64,000 bases of DNA from a virus, in IMG/VR virus record IMGVR_UViG_3300013131_004609, positions 1 through 64,000 of that record; one strand, 5' to 3'. Made by a program: the position numbers and the translations under genes. A model generated the notes under the pieces. It was not told the DNA's origin, did not search any database, and saw only the letters and a list, made by a program, of their open reading frames with translations. Of the stretch, positions 24,299-32,602 are shown piece after piece (positions within the stretch are counted from its first letter, which is position 1; each line of letters opens with the position of its first letter).

Positions 24299-25491
24299 AT
24301 TAGACCTTGTGTGGCTTCATTGTACATTTTTTTGATCGTCTCAATCGAGTAGATTTCTGTTAATTTCTCTTGAAGCTCTTTAGCCCATTCTCTCGGTATG
24401 GAAGAACTATTTTTGAACTTCAAAATTTTTCTCTTGAAATCTTCTTCTTTCGTCTGAGACCACTTAGCGTCTTTCATGAATATCTTATTGTCTACACGTG
24501 ACGGGTGTATTTCGTTCAACGCATAGTCCACAGCCACGTACTTTCCATGGGACAGAAAATCTACATGACCAGACCAGGCAGTTGCAACTACCGGTAGGCC
24601 TGACGCAGCAGCTTCTAGTATCGGGAGACCGTAACCTTCTCCTCTTGTAAGCGACACTAATGCCTTTACTTGACTGTGTCTGTAGAGGCTTGCTACTTCT
24701 TCATCACTCATGTCTCCATGAAGCAGGTGTATCCTTGGAAAAGGTCCTCTTCTAACTTCTTTTACGAGACTTTCGAATGTCTGCCTTACTATCTTCTTGT
24801 CTATGTGTGTGTTTCTACCGGAGTTTGTCTTTATGATTATGCCGACATCTTTATCGTTCTTGAAGACTTCACACAACCACTTGACTGTGTAGAAGATGTT
24901 CTTTCTCTCATTCTCCGGATTGTTTCCTGTTAGCTGTCCAAAGATTAGAAAGTTGAAAGGAGTACCGAAGACGACATCATCAACTTTTGTTTTTATCTCT
25001 TTAGCAATAGCTTCACAATATGCTTCTGGTATTACGTGAAGTGGTACATTTAACTTTCCTGTTTGAGTCAGGCAGTTCTTGGTGTGTTTAGAGGGAACAA
25101 TCACCATGGACATTCTGTTGCAAGCACTCACCCAATCAGGATTACACCTGTCTGTCTCAACTCCTGCCGTGATTCCAATGTTAACTTTTGAAAGTCTTGT
25201 GTCCCACTCGTTCGGAAGTTGTATCTGAACTGTCGCATCGTAGTGACGTCCACCTGGGTCGACAGTCTTCTCCATTATCCTACCAATGAATCCATTGTCT
25301 GCATCTCTGTTGATTAGCCATGGAGTCTCTCCCCACGGCATGGCCTGATATTCAACGTCCAGATCGTCTCTACATGAGAGCCACTTGGCAATTTGTCTTG
25401 TGTGGACACCGTAACCAGACTGAGTGAGTACGGGTCCTCGCACAAGGACTCTCTTCTTGTCATTGTTTAACTTGAATATTTCAGGATTCAT
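24295..25491 (-). CDS. Glycosyltransferase, GT4-like (GT-B fold)
   Basis: A 398-residue GT-B protein. The C-terminal donor site has ALVSLTRGEGYGLPILEAAA and GLPVVATAWSGHVDFL, the E-x7-E motif of GT4 enzymes, and the N-terminal half has the glycine-rich VLTQSGYGVHTRQIA. A longer frame to 25533 exists, but the ATG at 25491 makes an ATGA overlap with the upstream gene's stop, which is the usual junction here. It transfers a sugar from a nucleotide donor, probably with its upstream homologue in successive steps. Acceptor unknown. Confidence 0.85.
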   Translation of the reverse strand: MNPEIFKLNNDKKRVLVRGPVLTQSGYGVHTRQIAKWLSCRDDLDVEYQAMPWGETPWLINRDADNGFIGRIMEKTVDPGGRHYDATVQIQLPNEWDTRLSKVNIGITAGVETDRCNPDWVSACNRMSMVIVPSKHTKNCLTQTGKLNVPLHVIPEAYCEAIAKEIKTKVDDVVFGTPFNFLIFGQLTGNNPENERKNIFYTVKWLCEVFKNDKDVGIIIKTNSGRNTHIDKKIVRQTFESLVKEVRRGPFPRIHLLHGDMSDEEVASLYRHSQVKALVSLTRGEGYGLPILEAAASGLPVVATAWSGHVDFLSHGKYVAVDYALNEIHPSRVDNKIFMKDAKWSQTKEEDFKRKILKFKNSSSIPREWAKELQEKLTEIYSIETIKKMYNEATQGLI

Positions 25492-26741
25492 ATCTCTTCG
25501 ATCTTCCATCGTGGTGTATTGCCGCTTTTCCAATCATCTATTGCTTTTTCAAGGGACTTATCCCATTCAGTAACGACTCTTGTCAGGTCGTACTCCTTCT
25601 TGGCTCGCTCCATGGCTCTTTTCCCAAGTTCTTCTCTTGCGTCAGGACCCATTTCGTACATCTTCATGAAGGAGTCTCTCAGAGTTTTGTGAGAAACAAA
25701 ATCTTCATAGATGTAGGGAACCATGTGATTTCCTACCATCGTACGAACTTCTGGTTCCATTCCTATCCCGAACTGCTCACCTGAATCGGGATCTTCTACT
25801 TGTCTTGTCAGACCACCCGTTTTTAGAACTATGATGGGTTTACCGCACATCATCATCTCAAGTGTGGGAAGTCCAAATCCTTCATTGCAACTCCTGTTGA
25901 CGATAGTGTCGCATGCGTTGTATAACAACTTCATCTCATTGAAGCCTATCCTGTCCTTCGAGAACATCACGTTATTCTTAATACCGAGGACGTCTATGAC
26001 CTGGAATAGGTTTGTACCTTCTTGGTCCATCGGATCTGTGTGCATCACAAGAGTTGCATTCTTGTGACCGTGCTTTTTCTCTAGCTCCTCGAGAAACATC
26101 TTCCAGGACTGAAGAATGTCACTTGGCATCTTTCTCCTAGCGTTTCTAGAGACGTACAGGCAAGTAAAATGATCGACTCTGTCTGCTCCTAGAAGCTTCT
26201 TTTTGAATGTCAAGGACTCATCCTTGGGCATCGGATAATACAGGTCATTCGGAACTGCGTGAGGAATGTAGTTAGTCCTCTCTGGGAACCTTTCTTTAAC
26301 CATCTCGTATGTCGGATAGTTGATGCAGTTGATCAGATCAGTTGACTCGTACAGCGGTTTATTGAAGTCTGGCCACGGTGGATTATCCCACAGGTGCCAG
26401 TAGACGATCGGGCAAATCTGATGTATCTCATCTTCCATCTCCCACGCCCAAATGAAAAAACGAGGGTCTGTGAAGAGAAACAAGGCGTCTGGTTTTACCT
26501 GGGCCAATGTCTTTCTTAGTAAGGCCTTGTCTCCAAATCCGTTCGTGGGCTTGATTATGAAGTCAGGATTAACTACGACGGTGTCGTAATTGTCATGCTT
26601 GATGGCACCGCCAAAGCATCTAAAAGTATACTTGCCTGTATTGATCAGACCACTTATCAGCCACCTAGCTTGTGTCCCCACGCCCGAAGTTGAGAGCGGA
26701 TGGTCCGACAGAAATAATATCGTCTTCTTTTGATTCTGCAT
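25488..26741 (-). CDS. Glycosyltransferase, GT4-like (GT-B fold)
   Basis: A 417-residue GT-B protein. N-terminal FLSDHPLSTSGVGTQARWL is the donor/acceptor loop type seen in phage GT4 enzymes; TCLYVSRNARRKMPSDIL starts the C-terminal domain near 193; and NRSCNEGFGLPTLEMMMCGKP carries the donor-binding E-x7-E motif. It ends overlapping the next glycosyltransferase by 4 bases, indicating coupled translation. It is the first gene of this short run, 45 bases downstream of the nuclease gene. Specificity unknown. Confidence 0.87.
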   Translation of the reverse strand: MQNQKKTILFLSDHPLSTSGVGTQARWLISGLINTGKYTFRCFGGAIKHDNYDTVVVNPDFIIKPTNGFGDKALLRKTLAQVKPDALFLFTDPRFFIWAWEMEDEIHQICPIVYWHLWDNPPWPDFNKPLYESTDLINCINYPTYEMVKERFPERTNYIPHAVPNDLYYPMPKDESLTFKKKLLGADRVDHFTCLYVSRNARRKMPSDILQSWKMFLEELEKKHGHKNATLVMHTDPMDQEGTNLFQVIDVLGIKNNVMFSKDRIGFNEMKLLYNACDTIVNRSCNEGFGLPTLEMMMCGKPIIVLKTGGLTRQVEDPDSGEQFGIGMEPEVRTMVGNHMVPYIYEDFVSHKTLRDSFMKMYEMGPDAREELGKRAMERAKKEYDLTRVVTEWDKSLEKAIDDWKSGNTPRWKIEEI

Positions 26742-26786
26742 TGTCCCTATATTACCTAAAAACGAAAAGTTGTAACAAAAGTTTCG

Positions 26787-27605
26787 TTAAGTGCAGTGTT
26801 CTGTTCCCTTGTACTCGCAATAGGTACAGGAATCACGATTCTTTAAGGCGATTCCTCGCTTAACAGACGTGATCATGTTGCTGACCACCTTGAGTGATTT
26901 CTTGATAGGAACTTCACCCATGGAGACAGAGAACAGCTCGCAGTGTTGACCTGGTTTCGCTGACTTCTTGAGGATTACGAAGCCACATCGAATATCCTTG
27001 AAAGGCACCTGCGGATTCTTCTGGTGCCAGTAGTTCTTGTAGAGGGCCAACTGTGCCTTCACCATCTCATCCGAACGTTTCTCTCGGCGCCAGCCATTTG
27101 CGGAAGTCTTCCAGTCGATGATCCAGTAGAGATCCTCTCCACGCTTACCTTTGCACTTGACGACGCCGTCGATGAATCCTTTGAAAGCGTGGGGATGACC
27201 TTCCACCGACTCGTATAAGGCGTGCTCAGCATCCACAACGGTCCAGCCAGGAAACTCCCTGTCCAGGAAGGCAGGAACCTCTAGAAGAATTGCTTCTGAC
27301 TCTGCCTTGGCAACCTTTAAGGCTTTTTCTGAGAATTCTTCCTGACCGCTGTGCTTGGCCCAGGCCTCATCGAGGGCATCGTGGCACAGTTTCACATCCA
27401 TCTCGCGAGTAAGCAGGTACTTTTCACATGATGCGTGAACCGCTGTGCCGAACTCCAGGACAGGGGATGGTTTGAAGAAATCGATCTTCTTCACGTGAGT
27501 GAGATTGTGTCTGTAGGAGCAGTCCTTCCAGGTCTTCACCTCAGAAAAAGAAACGTGAGGTTTGCCGGTGGGAAGCTCCTCATAAGAAGTCTTTTGATCT
27601 TGCAT
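26787..27605 (-). CDS. PD-(D/E)XK nuclease, RecB/Cas4-like
   Basis: A 272-residue nuclease of the RecB/Cas4 family. Seen: SFSEVKTWKDCSYRH at the N-terminus, GTAVHASCEKYL near 53-64 with the conserved His, FKGFIDGVV and WIIDWKTS (the Asp and the D-x-K pair of the active site), then QLALYKNYW. The C-terminal CTYCEYKGTEHC supplies three Cys that, with Cys29 near the start, could hold a 4Fe-4S cluster as in Cas4. It would cut or resect DNA ends. Codons are clearly GC-richer than in the sugar genes on both sides, so it looks like an early gene placed inside a late or acquired block. Two palindromes lie just upstream of its start. Confidence 0.85.
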   Translation of the reverse strand: MQDQKTSYEELPTGKPHVSFSEVKTWKDCSYRHNLTHVKKIDFFKPSPVLEFGTAVHASCEKYLLTREMDVKLCHDALDEAWAKHSGQEEFSEKALKVAKAESEAILLEVPAFLDREFPGWTVVDAEHALYESVEGHPHAFKGFIDGVVKCKGKRGEDLYWIIDWKTSANGWRREKRSDEMVKAQLALYKNYWHQKNPQVPFKDIRCGFVILKKSAKPGQHCELFSVSMGEVPIKKSLKVVSNMITSVKRGIALKNRDSCTYCEYKGTEHCT

Positions 27606-27609
27606 TGCA

Positions 27610-27661
27610 AGATAGTACTATCTAAAATTTCTTTAGTTTACTTGCTGTTTCTAGAAACAGC
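27610..27661. promoter_or_regulatory. Two perfect palindromes upstream of the nuclease gene
   Basis: agatagtactatct at 27610-27623 and gctgtttctagaaacagc at 27644-27661 are both exact palindromes within a 101-base intergenic region, the first only 5 bases before the nuclease start codon. Neither is followed by a T-run in a way that suggests termination. They could be operator sites for a dimeric repressor or RNA hairpins in the leader. Confidence 0.5.
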
Positions 27662-27706
27662 ACTATAGATCACTCTCAATAACTGCTATGGTTTTTTGCT
27701 CATGTT

Positions 27707-28375
27707 TTAATCCTTCCAGGTCGCGCCTTTTTCAGTCCAAAAATGTCGACATTGTAGTGAAGGTTCTAGCAAAAAATGCTTCCCTAGTTCTACTTGATAG
27801 AGTGCCCAGTGTCTATCTTCTTTTCCGGCTAATGTCTCGTCAAACTTTAACTGATCCCAATGTGATATTTTTATAAAAGAAAAAGCGTTGTGTAAAAAAT
27901 ACCTTGTTTCGTCCAATAAGGTATTTTCTTTTGGATTAACAACCAAATTTTCATATTGAAAATTAGCCCAAATATAACGTGGTGTAATCTTTTTTCCGTG
28001 CCTTACTGGTATCTGTTTTCCCATGACAGCAAAGCACTCTTCGTTAGAAAAATGAAATTGAAGAAGTTTATAATCAAATTTCGTAATTTCGCAGTGTGAC
28101 GAAAGAATACCCGCAATATCACAACCTGACTCTTTTAGAAAAGAAATACCCATGTTTAAAGACTTACCAGGAGTATATTCTTTTTCTTCTAAATTTAGAA
28201 TACTGATGTTGAAAAACTTTTTTGGAAAGCTTTTTACTACTTTTAGAGTATCGTCTGTAGAATCGTTATCGATTACTACCACGGGTGTTTCGTTTCCAAA
28301 ACAATCAAAAATTGATTGTAAAGAAAAACCTATATATTGTTCTTCATTGCGAGCTCGAACGACGAAGCCTAACAT
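27707..28375 (-). CDS. Glycosyltransferase, GT2-like
   Basis: A 222-residue GT-A protein. It begins MLGFVVRARNEEQYIGFSL, continues with TPVVVIDNDSTDDTL (first Asp of the donor site), ILSSHCEI in the place of the DxD block, and ends in an ED-type acceptor block LAGKEDRHWALYQVELG. The ATG at 28375 is preferred over an in-frame TTG at 28384. The strongly AT-rich codons match the NeuB-NeuA genes upstream, which suggests these genes moved as one piece. It may add the activated nonulosonic sugar made next door, although it is not a classical sialyltransferase family. Confidence 0.8.
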   Translation of the reverse strand: MLGFVVRARNEEQYIGFSLQSIFDCFGNETPVVVIDNDSTDDTLKVVKSFPKKFFNISILNLEEKEYTPGKSLNMGISFLKESGCDIAGILSSHCEITKFDYKLLQFHFSNEECFAVMGKQIPVRHGKKITPRYIWANFQYENLVVNPKENTLLDETRYFLHNAFSFIKISHWDQLKFDETLAGKEDRHWALYQVELGKHFLLEPSLQCRHFWTEKGATWKD

Positions 28376-28408
28376 GTAGCACAATATAACATGAAAGTAT
28401 GTTGATGT

Positions 28409-29230
28409 TTATGCTTTATTGTCCCACCGTCCCCTGTATTTTTCTCTCATTTCTTTTTCATTTTGAAGAAAATCAAGACCGTGATATTTCATCATCTTTT
28501 GCCTTATGCTTATGAAATCAGCAAGTTTTTTGAGGTCCGCCGGGAGAAGAGCAAACTTGTTGTCTCTTCCAGGTAGTTCTCTATCTATAGTGAAATGTTT
28601 TTCAATTACAGTTGCACCCAATTCCGCGGCCACTACTGCATCTTCTATTCCGAAGAAATGCCCGCTATATCCAATGACATTGTGTAAATTTTTTAGCTCA
28701 ATAATTTTTTGCATGTTGCAAAACTCAGCGGGTGTTGGGTAGCTTGAAACACAATGCAAAAGAGAAAAATCGACTTTTTCATCTTTGAGCATATCAACAG
28801 CGCTAGAAATTTCTTCCCAAGTACACGTACCAGTAGATGCGTAAACATGGTGTGTACTTTTTCTTGAAAAATTTTGAATGATGGATCGAATCAAATCGCC
28901 GTTGGTTAACTCTGTGCTTGGTATCTTTATTTCGTTTGAAATTTGAGAAACAAATTCAACGTCTGCCGAAGAAAAACAAGATGTAAAGAAAACAACATTG
29001 TTTTTCTTACAAACATCAAGAAGAAACAAATGATCTTCTTTGCTTAATTCTGCTTTTTGATAGATTTCTTTTCTTCCGTCGTAGTCCCACGGACCATTCT
29101 TTAATCTTTTTGTCGACCAAGTTTGAAACTTTACGTGAGTTGCTCCACTGGTTGCAGCTTCTTCAATCATCCTTTGAGCCAACTGCATATCTCCCATATG
29201 ATTCCATCCAATTTCCGCTATTATTTTCAT
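28409..29230 (-). CDS. neuB: NeuB-family nonulosonic acid synthase, lacking SAF domain
   Basis: A 273-residue TIM-barrel enzyme. Seen: IAEIGWNHMGDMQLAQ at 4-19, GATHVKFQTW near 30-39, FTSCFSSADVEFV, STGTCTWEEI, LLHCVSSYPTP, GYSGHFFGIEDAVVAAELGATVIEKHFT and GRDNKFAL. These are the classical NeuB blocks including the metal-binding and phosphoenolpyruvate-binding residues. NeuB condenses PEP with N-acetylmannosamine or a relative to give sialic, legionaminic or pseudaminic acid. The usual C-terminal antifreeze-like SAF domain, which in NeuB helps bind substrate across the dimer, is absent (family length about 340). GGAAAG lies 5 bases before ATG at 29230, one base after the dehydrogenase stop. 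Confidence 0.88.
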   Translation of the reverse strand: MKIIAEIGWNHMGDMQLAQRMIEEAATSGATHVKFQTWSTKRLKNGPWDYDGRKEIYQKAELSKEDHLFLLDVCKKNNVVFFTSCFSSADVEFVSQISNEIKIPSTELTNGDLIRSIIQNFSRKSTHHVYASTGTCTWEEISSAVDMLKDEKVDFSLLHCVSSYPTPAEFCNMQKIIELKNLHNVIGYSGHFFGIEDAVVAAELGATVIEKHFTIDRELPGRDNKFALLPADLKKLADFISIRQKMMKYHGLDFLQNEKEMREKYRGRWDNKA

Positions 29231-29231
29231 T

Positions 29232-30179
29232 TTAACTTTCCGTCTGCTGTAACAATAATTCAAAAGCTCGTTTATATGCAATTTTTTGTGCGTCTACGGA
29301 ACATCCGCCAATGTGAGGTGTGATAGTAACTTTTGATGAATCAAGATTAAAAAGAGGAGAAGTTACGTGAATTGAAAATTCATTTTCTAAAACATCACAA
29401 GCGTAATGAGAGATTTTCCCGTCTTGCAGTGATTCAAAAATAACTCTCTCGTCCACGATTTCACCTCTAGATGTGTTTATCAAAACGCAATTTGGTTTTG
29501 CATGCACGATATTTTCTTGATTAATCAAGTGATACGTCTTGGAGTTGACGTGCACATGCAAACTTATAGCATCGCTAATACTAAGAATTTTTTCTAATGA
29601 ATCAACCTGATGTATCTCCGGATCATCGACTCTTACATAAGGATCGTATACAAATACTTTTGAACCAAAAGATTTGGCGTAATTGCAAAACATGGTTCCA
29701 AGTCTTCCGTAGCCAACAACACCAACTTTTAAGTCTTTTACTTGTCTGCCTAAGTAAGACTGCCAACTCCACTCGCCTCTCCTGGCTGATTCACAGGCAG
29801 GTATTACATGCCTAATTGAATTCAACAGTAAACAAAAAGCTAATTCTGCCGTAGAAGTTATTGATTTTAAAGTTTCTAGCTCTTTGGTTATTGATATGAC
29901 TTTTATACTTTTTTTCTGACAGTAATTCGTGTCAATATGGTTTAATCCTGTTGAAGCTGTGCAGATATAAGCAACGTTTGTACCTTCCAGCAGAGACTCG
30001 TCTATCACAAACCCTTGTTGATTTGGATTTGTGAATACTATTTTGAAATTACTTTCTAGCAGTCGACGTCTAAGATCGATTTTTGAGATAGTCGGTGAGT
30101 ATTCAACTTCATATTCTGAATCTAATAAGCTTTTAAAGCCTTCAATTTGTTCGATTGGCGTTATGCAGATTAACTTCAT
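29232..30179 (-). CDS. D-isomer 2-hydroxyacid dehydrogenase
   Basis: A 315-residue NAD-dependent enzyme. Seen: VGVVGYGRLGTMF (Rossmann motif, near 152-164), the catalytic-Arg block INTSRGEIVDE near 237-247, and TPHIGGCS near 290 with the catalytic His; a Glu in between completes the triad. Family members oxidise or reduce D-2-hydroxyacids such as 3-phosphoglycerate. Lying between NeuA and NeuB, it may help make or modify the nonulosonic precursor (inference). Its 5' end overlaps NeuA by 38 bases; no later Met is near enough to avoid this. A TATAAATA sequence stands 52 bases upstream of its start. Confidence 0.85.
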   Translation of the reverse strand: MKLICITPIEQIEGFKSLLDSEYEVEYSPTISKIDLRRRLLESNFKIVFTNPNQQGFVIDESLLEGTNVAYICTASTGLNHIDTNYCQKKSIKVISITKELETLKSITSTAELAFCLLLNSIRHVIPACESARRGEWSWQSYLGRQVKDLKVGVVGYGRLGTMFCNYAKSFGSKVFVYDPYVRVDDPEIHQVDSLEKILSISDAISLHVHVNSKTYHLINQENIVHAKPNCVLINTSRGEIVDERVIFESLQDGKISHYACDVLENEFSIHVTSPLFNLDSSKVTITPHIGGCSVDAQKIAYKRAFELLLQQTES

Positions 30180-30864
30180 TTTTTTTCCTAATCATGATTC
30201 TGGCTAACTCTAGGTCTATTTCTTCATCTATATTTATAGATCTATTTTCCGGCATGATATAAGGGCGGCATATGCCACATGTCCTCTTTTTTTCTCTTAA
30301 GAAAGCAACTCTATCAAAAGCATAGATCGAACCATTTCTAACATAAGCAGGGGGAGATAAATCCTGTCTCCTAGATTCCGGTATTTCTGGATATACATCT
30401 ACAAGCAGGTCATTTTCAATAAATTTTATCCTGCTGGGATGATGATCCCAAACTCTTACGACAGACACCGCCGAATCGGCATTTGATTCAATTAATTTCG
30501 AAATTACGCCATCAATGTCTTCTGCGGTTTTCAAAGGATTCGTACACATTATTTCGACAACTATAGAATAGTCATTGTCTGTATTTTGCAATGTTTCCAA
30601 TATTGCGGCGGCTGATGTTGAAGTATCGGTAGAATTTTGCTTCGATCTTTTGAAAGACTTTACGTGTTCCTTGCTAGCAAGTTTAATCACATCTTCATCA
30701 TCGGTTGAAATTACATAATCATCGATATAATTGCTTTTCTTTACTTCATCTATGGTGTACTGAAGAAGTGGTTTGCCGCAAACATCAATAACGTTTTTCT
30801 TTTTTACTCTTTTTGATCCGCCACGTGCTAAAGTAATTGCTAAAACTCTTTTGTCTTTTATCAT
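30142..30864 (-). CDS. neuA: CMP-nonulosonate (N-acylneuraminate) cytidylyltransferase, NeuA
   Basis: A 240-residue enzyme. Seen: LAITLARGGSKRVKKKNV at 8-25, the CTP-binding loop of NeuA; GKPLLQYTIDEVKKS; DDYVISTDDEDVI; the PTNPLK-like block EIMCTNPLKTAEDID; NGSIYAF near 188; and IDEEIDLELA, the Mg-binding end. It activates sialic acid-like sugars as CMP derivatives for transfer. With NeuB it implies that the phage makes CMP-nonulosonate during infection. NeuC (UDP-GlcNAc 2-epimerase) is not seen, so the precursor sugar must come from the host or from elsewhere in the genome. It overlaps FkbM by 4 bases. Confidence 0.88.
   Translation of the reverse strand: MIKDKRVLAITLARGGSKRVKKKNVIDVCGKPLLQYTIDEVKKSNYIDDYVISTDDEDVIKLASKEHVKSFKRSKQNSTDTSTSAAAILETLQNTDNDYSIVVEIMCTNPLKTAEDIDGVISKLIESNADSAVSVVRVWDHHPSRIKFIENDLLVDVYPEIPESRRQDLSPPAYVRNGSIYAFDRVAFLREKKRTCGICRPYIMPENRSINIDEEIDLELARIMIRKKNEVNLHNANRTN
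30231..30238 (-). promoter_or_regulatory. Possible T4-type late promoter box
   Basis: Read on the minus strand this is TATAAATA, exactly the T4 late consensus, 52 bases before the dehydrogenase ATG and inside NeuA. It also lies in the 16-base palindrome atctatatttatagat. The gp55-like sigma in the window makes the match meaningful, but one 8-mer in AT-rich DNA can occur by chance. Confidence 0.35.
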
Positions 30865-31466
30865 TTTTTAAACCAAAGATAATCGTTTTTACCAATCTTT
30901 GCTTTTGAATAAAAACCAAGATTGGTCAGCGCTTCAGTCACTTTTAGATTCATCCCAAAGCTATCGTTATAAAGTAGTTCCACTAATACTGCTTTTGTTT
31001 CACTAAAAAAATCTGCACATTGCAAGATATAAAATTCGGAACCTTCTACATCAATTTTCACAATGTGCGGTCTAATCTTTTCTTCATTTGCGTTCTTGAA
31101 TTCAACTTCTATAGAGTCTTGTTTGTCGAAGATTCCAAACGTACCATTATTGAACTTACCATCACTTCTCATACCGATAGTAAAAGTCCCATTTGAATTG
31201 AATAGACCGTATGGATGTAATACTAGCCTTGAATTATTTAACTTGTCAAGTTCTTGAAAATGTAATGGATGAGGCTCGTATGCATGAACTATTGAGTTAG
31301 GATAATGCTCCAAAAAACTTTCTGAAAAGTAACCGATATTTGCGCCGATGTCTGCTATAATCAATTTATCGCTATTTACATCATCAATCATGTTTTTGAG
31401 AAATATGATTTGATTTGATGCACTCTGCTTCAACGCATCTTTCTTTTTTAGAGTTAGTAATTCCAT
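30861..31466 (-). CDS. FkbM-family methyltransferase
   Basis: A 201-residue SAM-dependent methyltransferase. Seen: IADIGANIGYFSESFLEHYP (motif I), VHAYEPHPLHFQEL and HIVKIDVEGSEFYIL (the FkbM signature KxDxEG). FkbM enzymes O-methylate sugars or polyketides. Here it probably methylates a hydroxyl of the glycan built by the cluster. It is AT-rich and lies between NeuA (4-base overlap) and a GT-B-like protein. Start at 31466. Confidence 0.85.
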   Translation of the reverse strand: MELLTLKKKDALKQSASNQIIFLKNMIDDVNSDKLIIADIGANIGYFSESFLEHYPNSIVHAYEPHPLHFQELDKLNNSRLVLHPYGLFNSNGTFTIGMRSDGKFNNGTFGIFDKQDSIEVEFKNANEEKIRPHIVKIDVEGSEFYILQCADFFSETKAVLVELLYNDSFGMNLKVTEALTNLGFYSKAKIGKNDYLWFKK

Positions 31467-31477
31467 GTTGTTAACTT

Positions 31478-32602
31478 TTATAGAATCAAATTCTTAATAT
31501 GATTTTTTATAGATTTACAAGAGTTGGTTGAAATGAAAAATTGATTGTCGACATGATGAATTTTTTCATCGACTTTGATATCTGTAATTTTTTCTATATG
31601 AGTATCGTATAGTTCATCAGGAAAAATGACATCTTTCAAATAAGAAACTTTTGAATAATAAAGTTTATCCCTATAATTCATCGAATAACTTTTGATTTTC
31701 GAAAAATGAGTTTCCCATGCAACATGAGAACCAGACATATTAAACATTGCGTCTGAAAACATCATAGCTAAATAATGATCTTGGCTTTCAATTATAGTAG
31801 CATTCGGTATTACTTCTTTTAGAATTTGATATTGCGGTTTATGTGAATATATTCTCTTATAAATTCCCGTGAATTGAGATTCTAATTCATGAAAAATATA
31901 ATCATGTGGGTACGTTTTTATCAACAGGTTGACATTATTATTGTTACAATGCTCGGATAGTAATTTCAATTGCAACATATTTTGTTGAAATTGTTCTTTG
32001 TGCGAACCTGGGTTTGAAGGGCACACAAGAATAGACTTCGAGTCCATTTTTAGATCGTACTTGGCAAAAAAGCTCTTCTTACACTCTAGATCATAGACAC
32101 CTGTAATGTAAGGATCATAATGAGGAGATCCAGTAACATATATTTTTTTCTCATCTATGCCTTTATTTTGTAACCATTGTTTCCAAATAGGAGCTTTAGC
32201 AAAGTAAATGGTAGCAAACATAGTTGCATTAGTCAGAATGTCAGCTCCACCAACGTCCCACGCTGCCATAGGACAATGCATCATATTTCTTATTTCTTTA
32301 GGATAACGAGTTTTTGGAGCTATATGAGTTGATGTAACTACAATAGAATAATCTTTAGAAATGTTGTAAAGATCACCCCAGTTCTTAATAGTTCTTAAGT
32401 TTTTTTCTTTTGTAAAGACATCAGTATTAAAATAATACTTTTCATTGCCTTGAAATTTTTTGTTGAGTCTAATGTCTTTTTCAAACATCAAGAGATCAAC
32501 TTGATCTTCAAGTTCTTCTTTCAAAATCTTTAAAAGACTGATTCCATCGTAAGGAATGCTGCTCCAAAAAAAGTCTCCCAGTAAAATTGCTACTTTCTTC
32601 AT
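31478..32602 (-). CDS. GT-B-like protein, probable glycosyl- or glycerophosphotransferase
   Basis: A 374-residue protein with the outline of a GT-B or CDP-glycerol-transferase fold: MKKVAILLGDFFWSSIPYDG at the start, a linker with KIYVTGSPHYDPYI near 170, SKSILVCPSNPGSHKEQ opening the second domain near 200, and ATIIESQDHYLAMMFSDAMF near 280 where family members bind the donor. No exact family can be named. ATG at 32602 gives a 4-base overlap with the TylF-like gene; a longer frame to 32620 is not needed. Composition is the most AT-rich in the window. Confidence 0.6.
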   Translation of the reverse strand: MKKVAILLGDFFWSSIPYDGISLLKILKEELEDQVDLLMFEKDIRLNKKFQGNEKYYFNTDVFTKEKNLRTIKNWGDLYNISKDYSIVVTSTHIAPKTRYPKEIRNMMHCPMAAWDVGGADILTNATMFATIYFAKAPIWKQWLQNKGIDEKKIYVTGSPHYDPYITGVYDLECKKSFFAKYDLKMDSKSILVCPSNPGSHKEQFQQNMLQLKLLSEHCNNNNVNLLIKTYPHDYIFHELESQFTGIYKRIYSHKPQYQILKEVIPNATIIESQDHYLAMMFSDAMFNMSGSHVAWETHFSKIKSYSMNYRDKLYYSKVSYLKDVIFPDELYDTHIEKITDIKVDEKIHHVDNQFFISTNSCKSIKNHIKNLIL

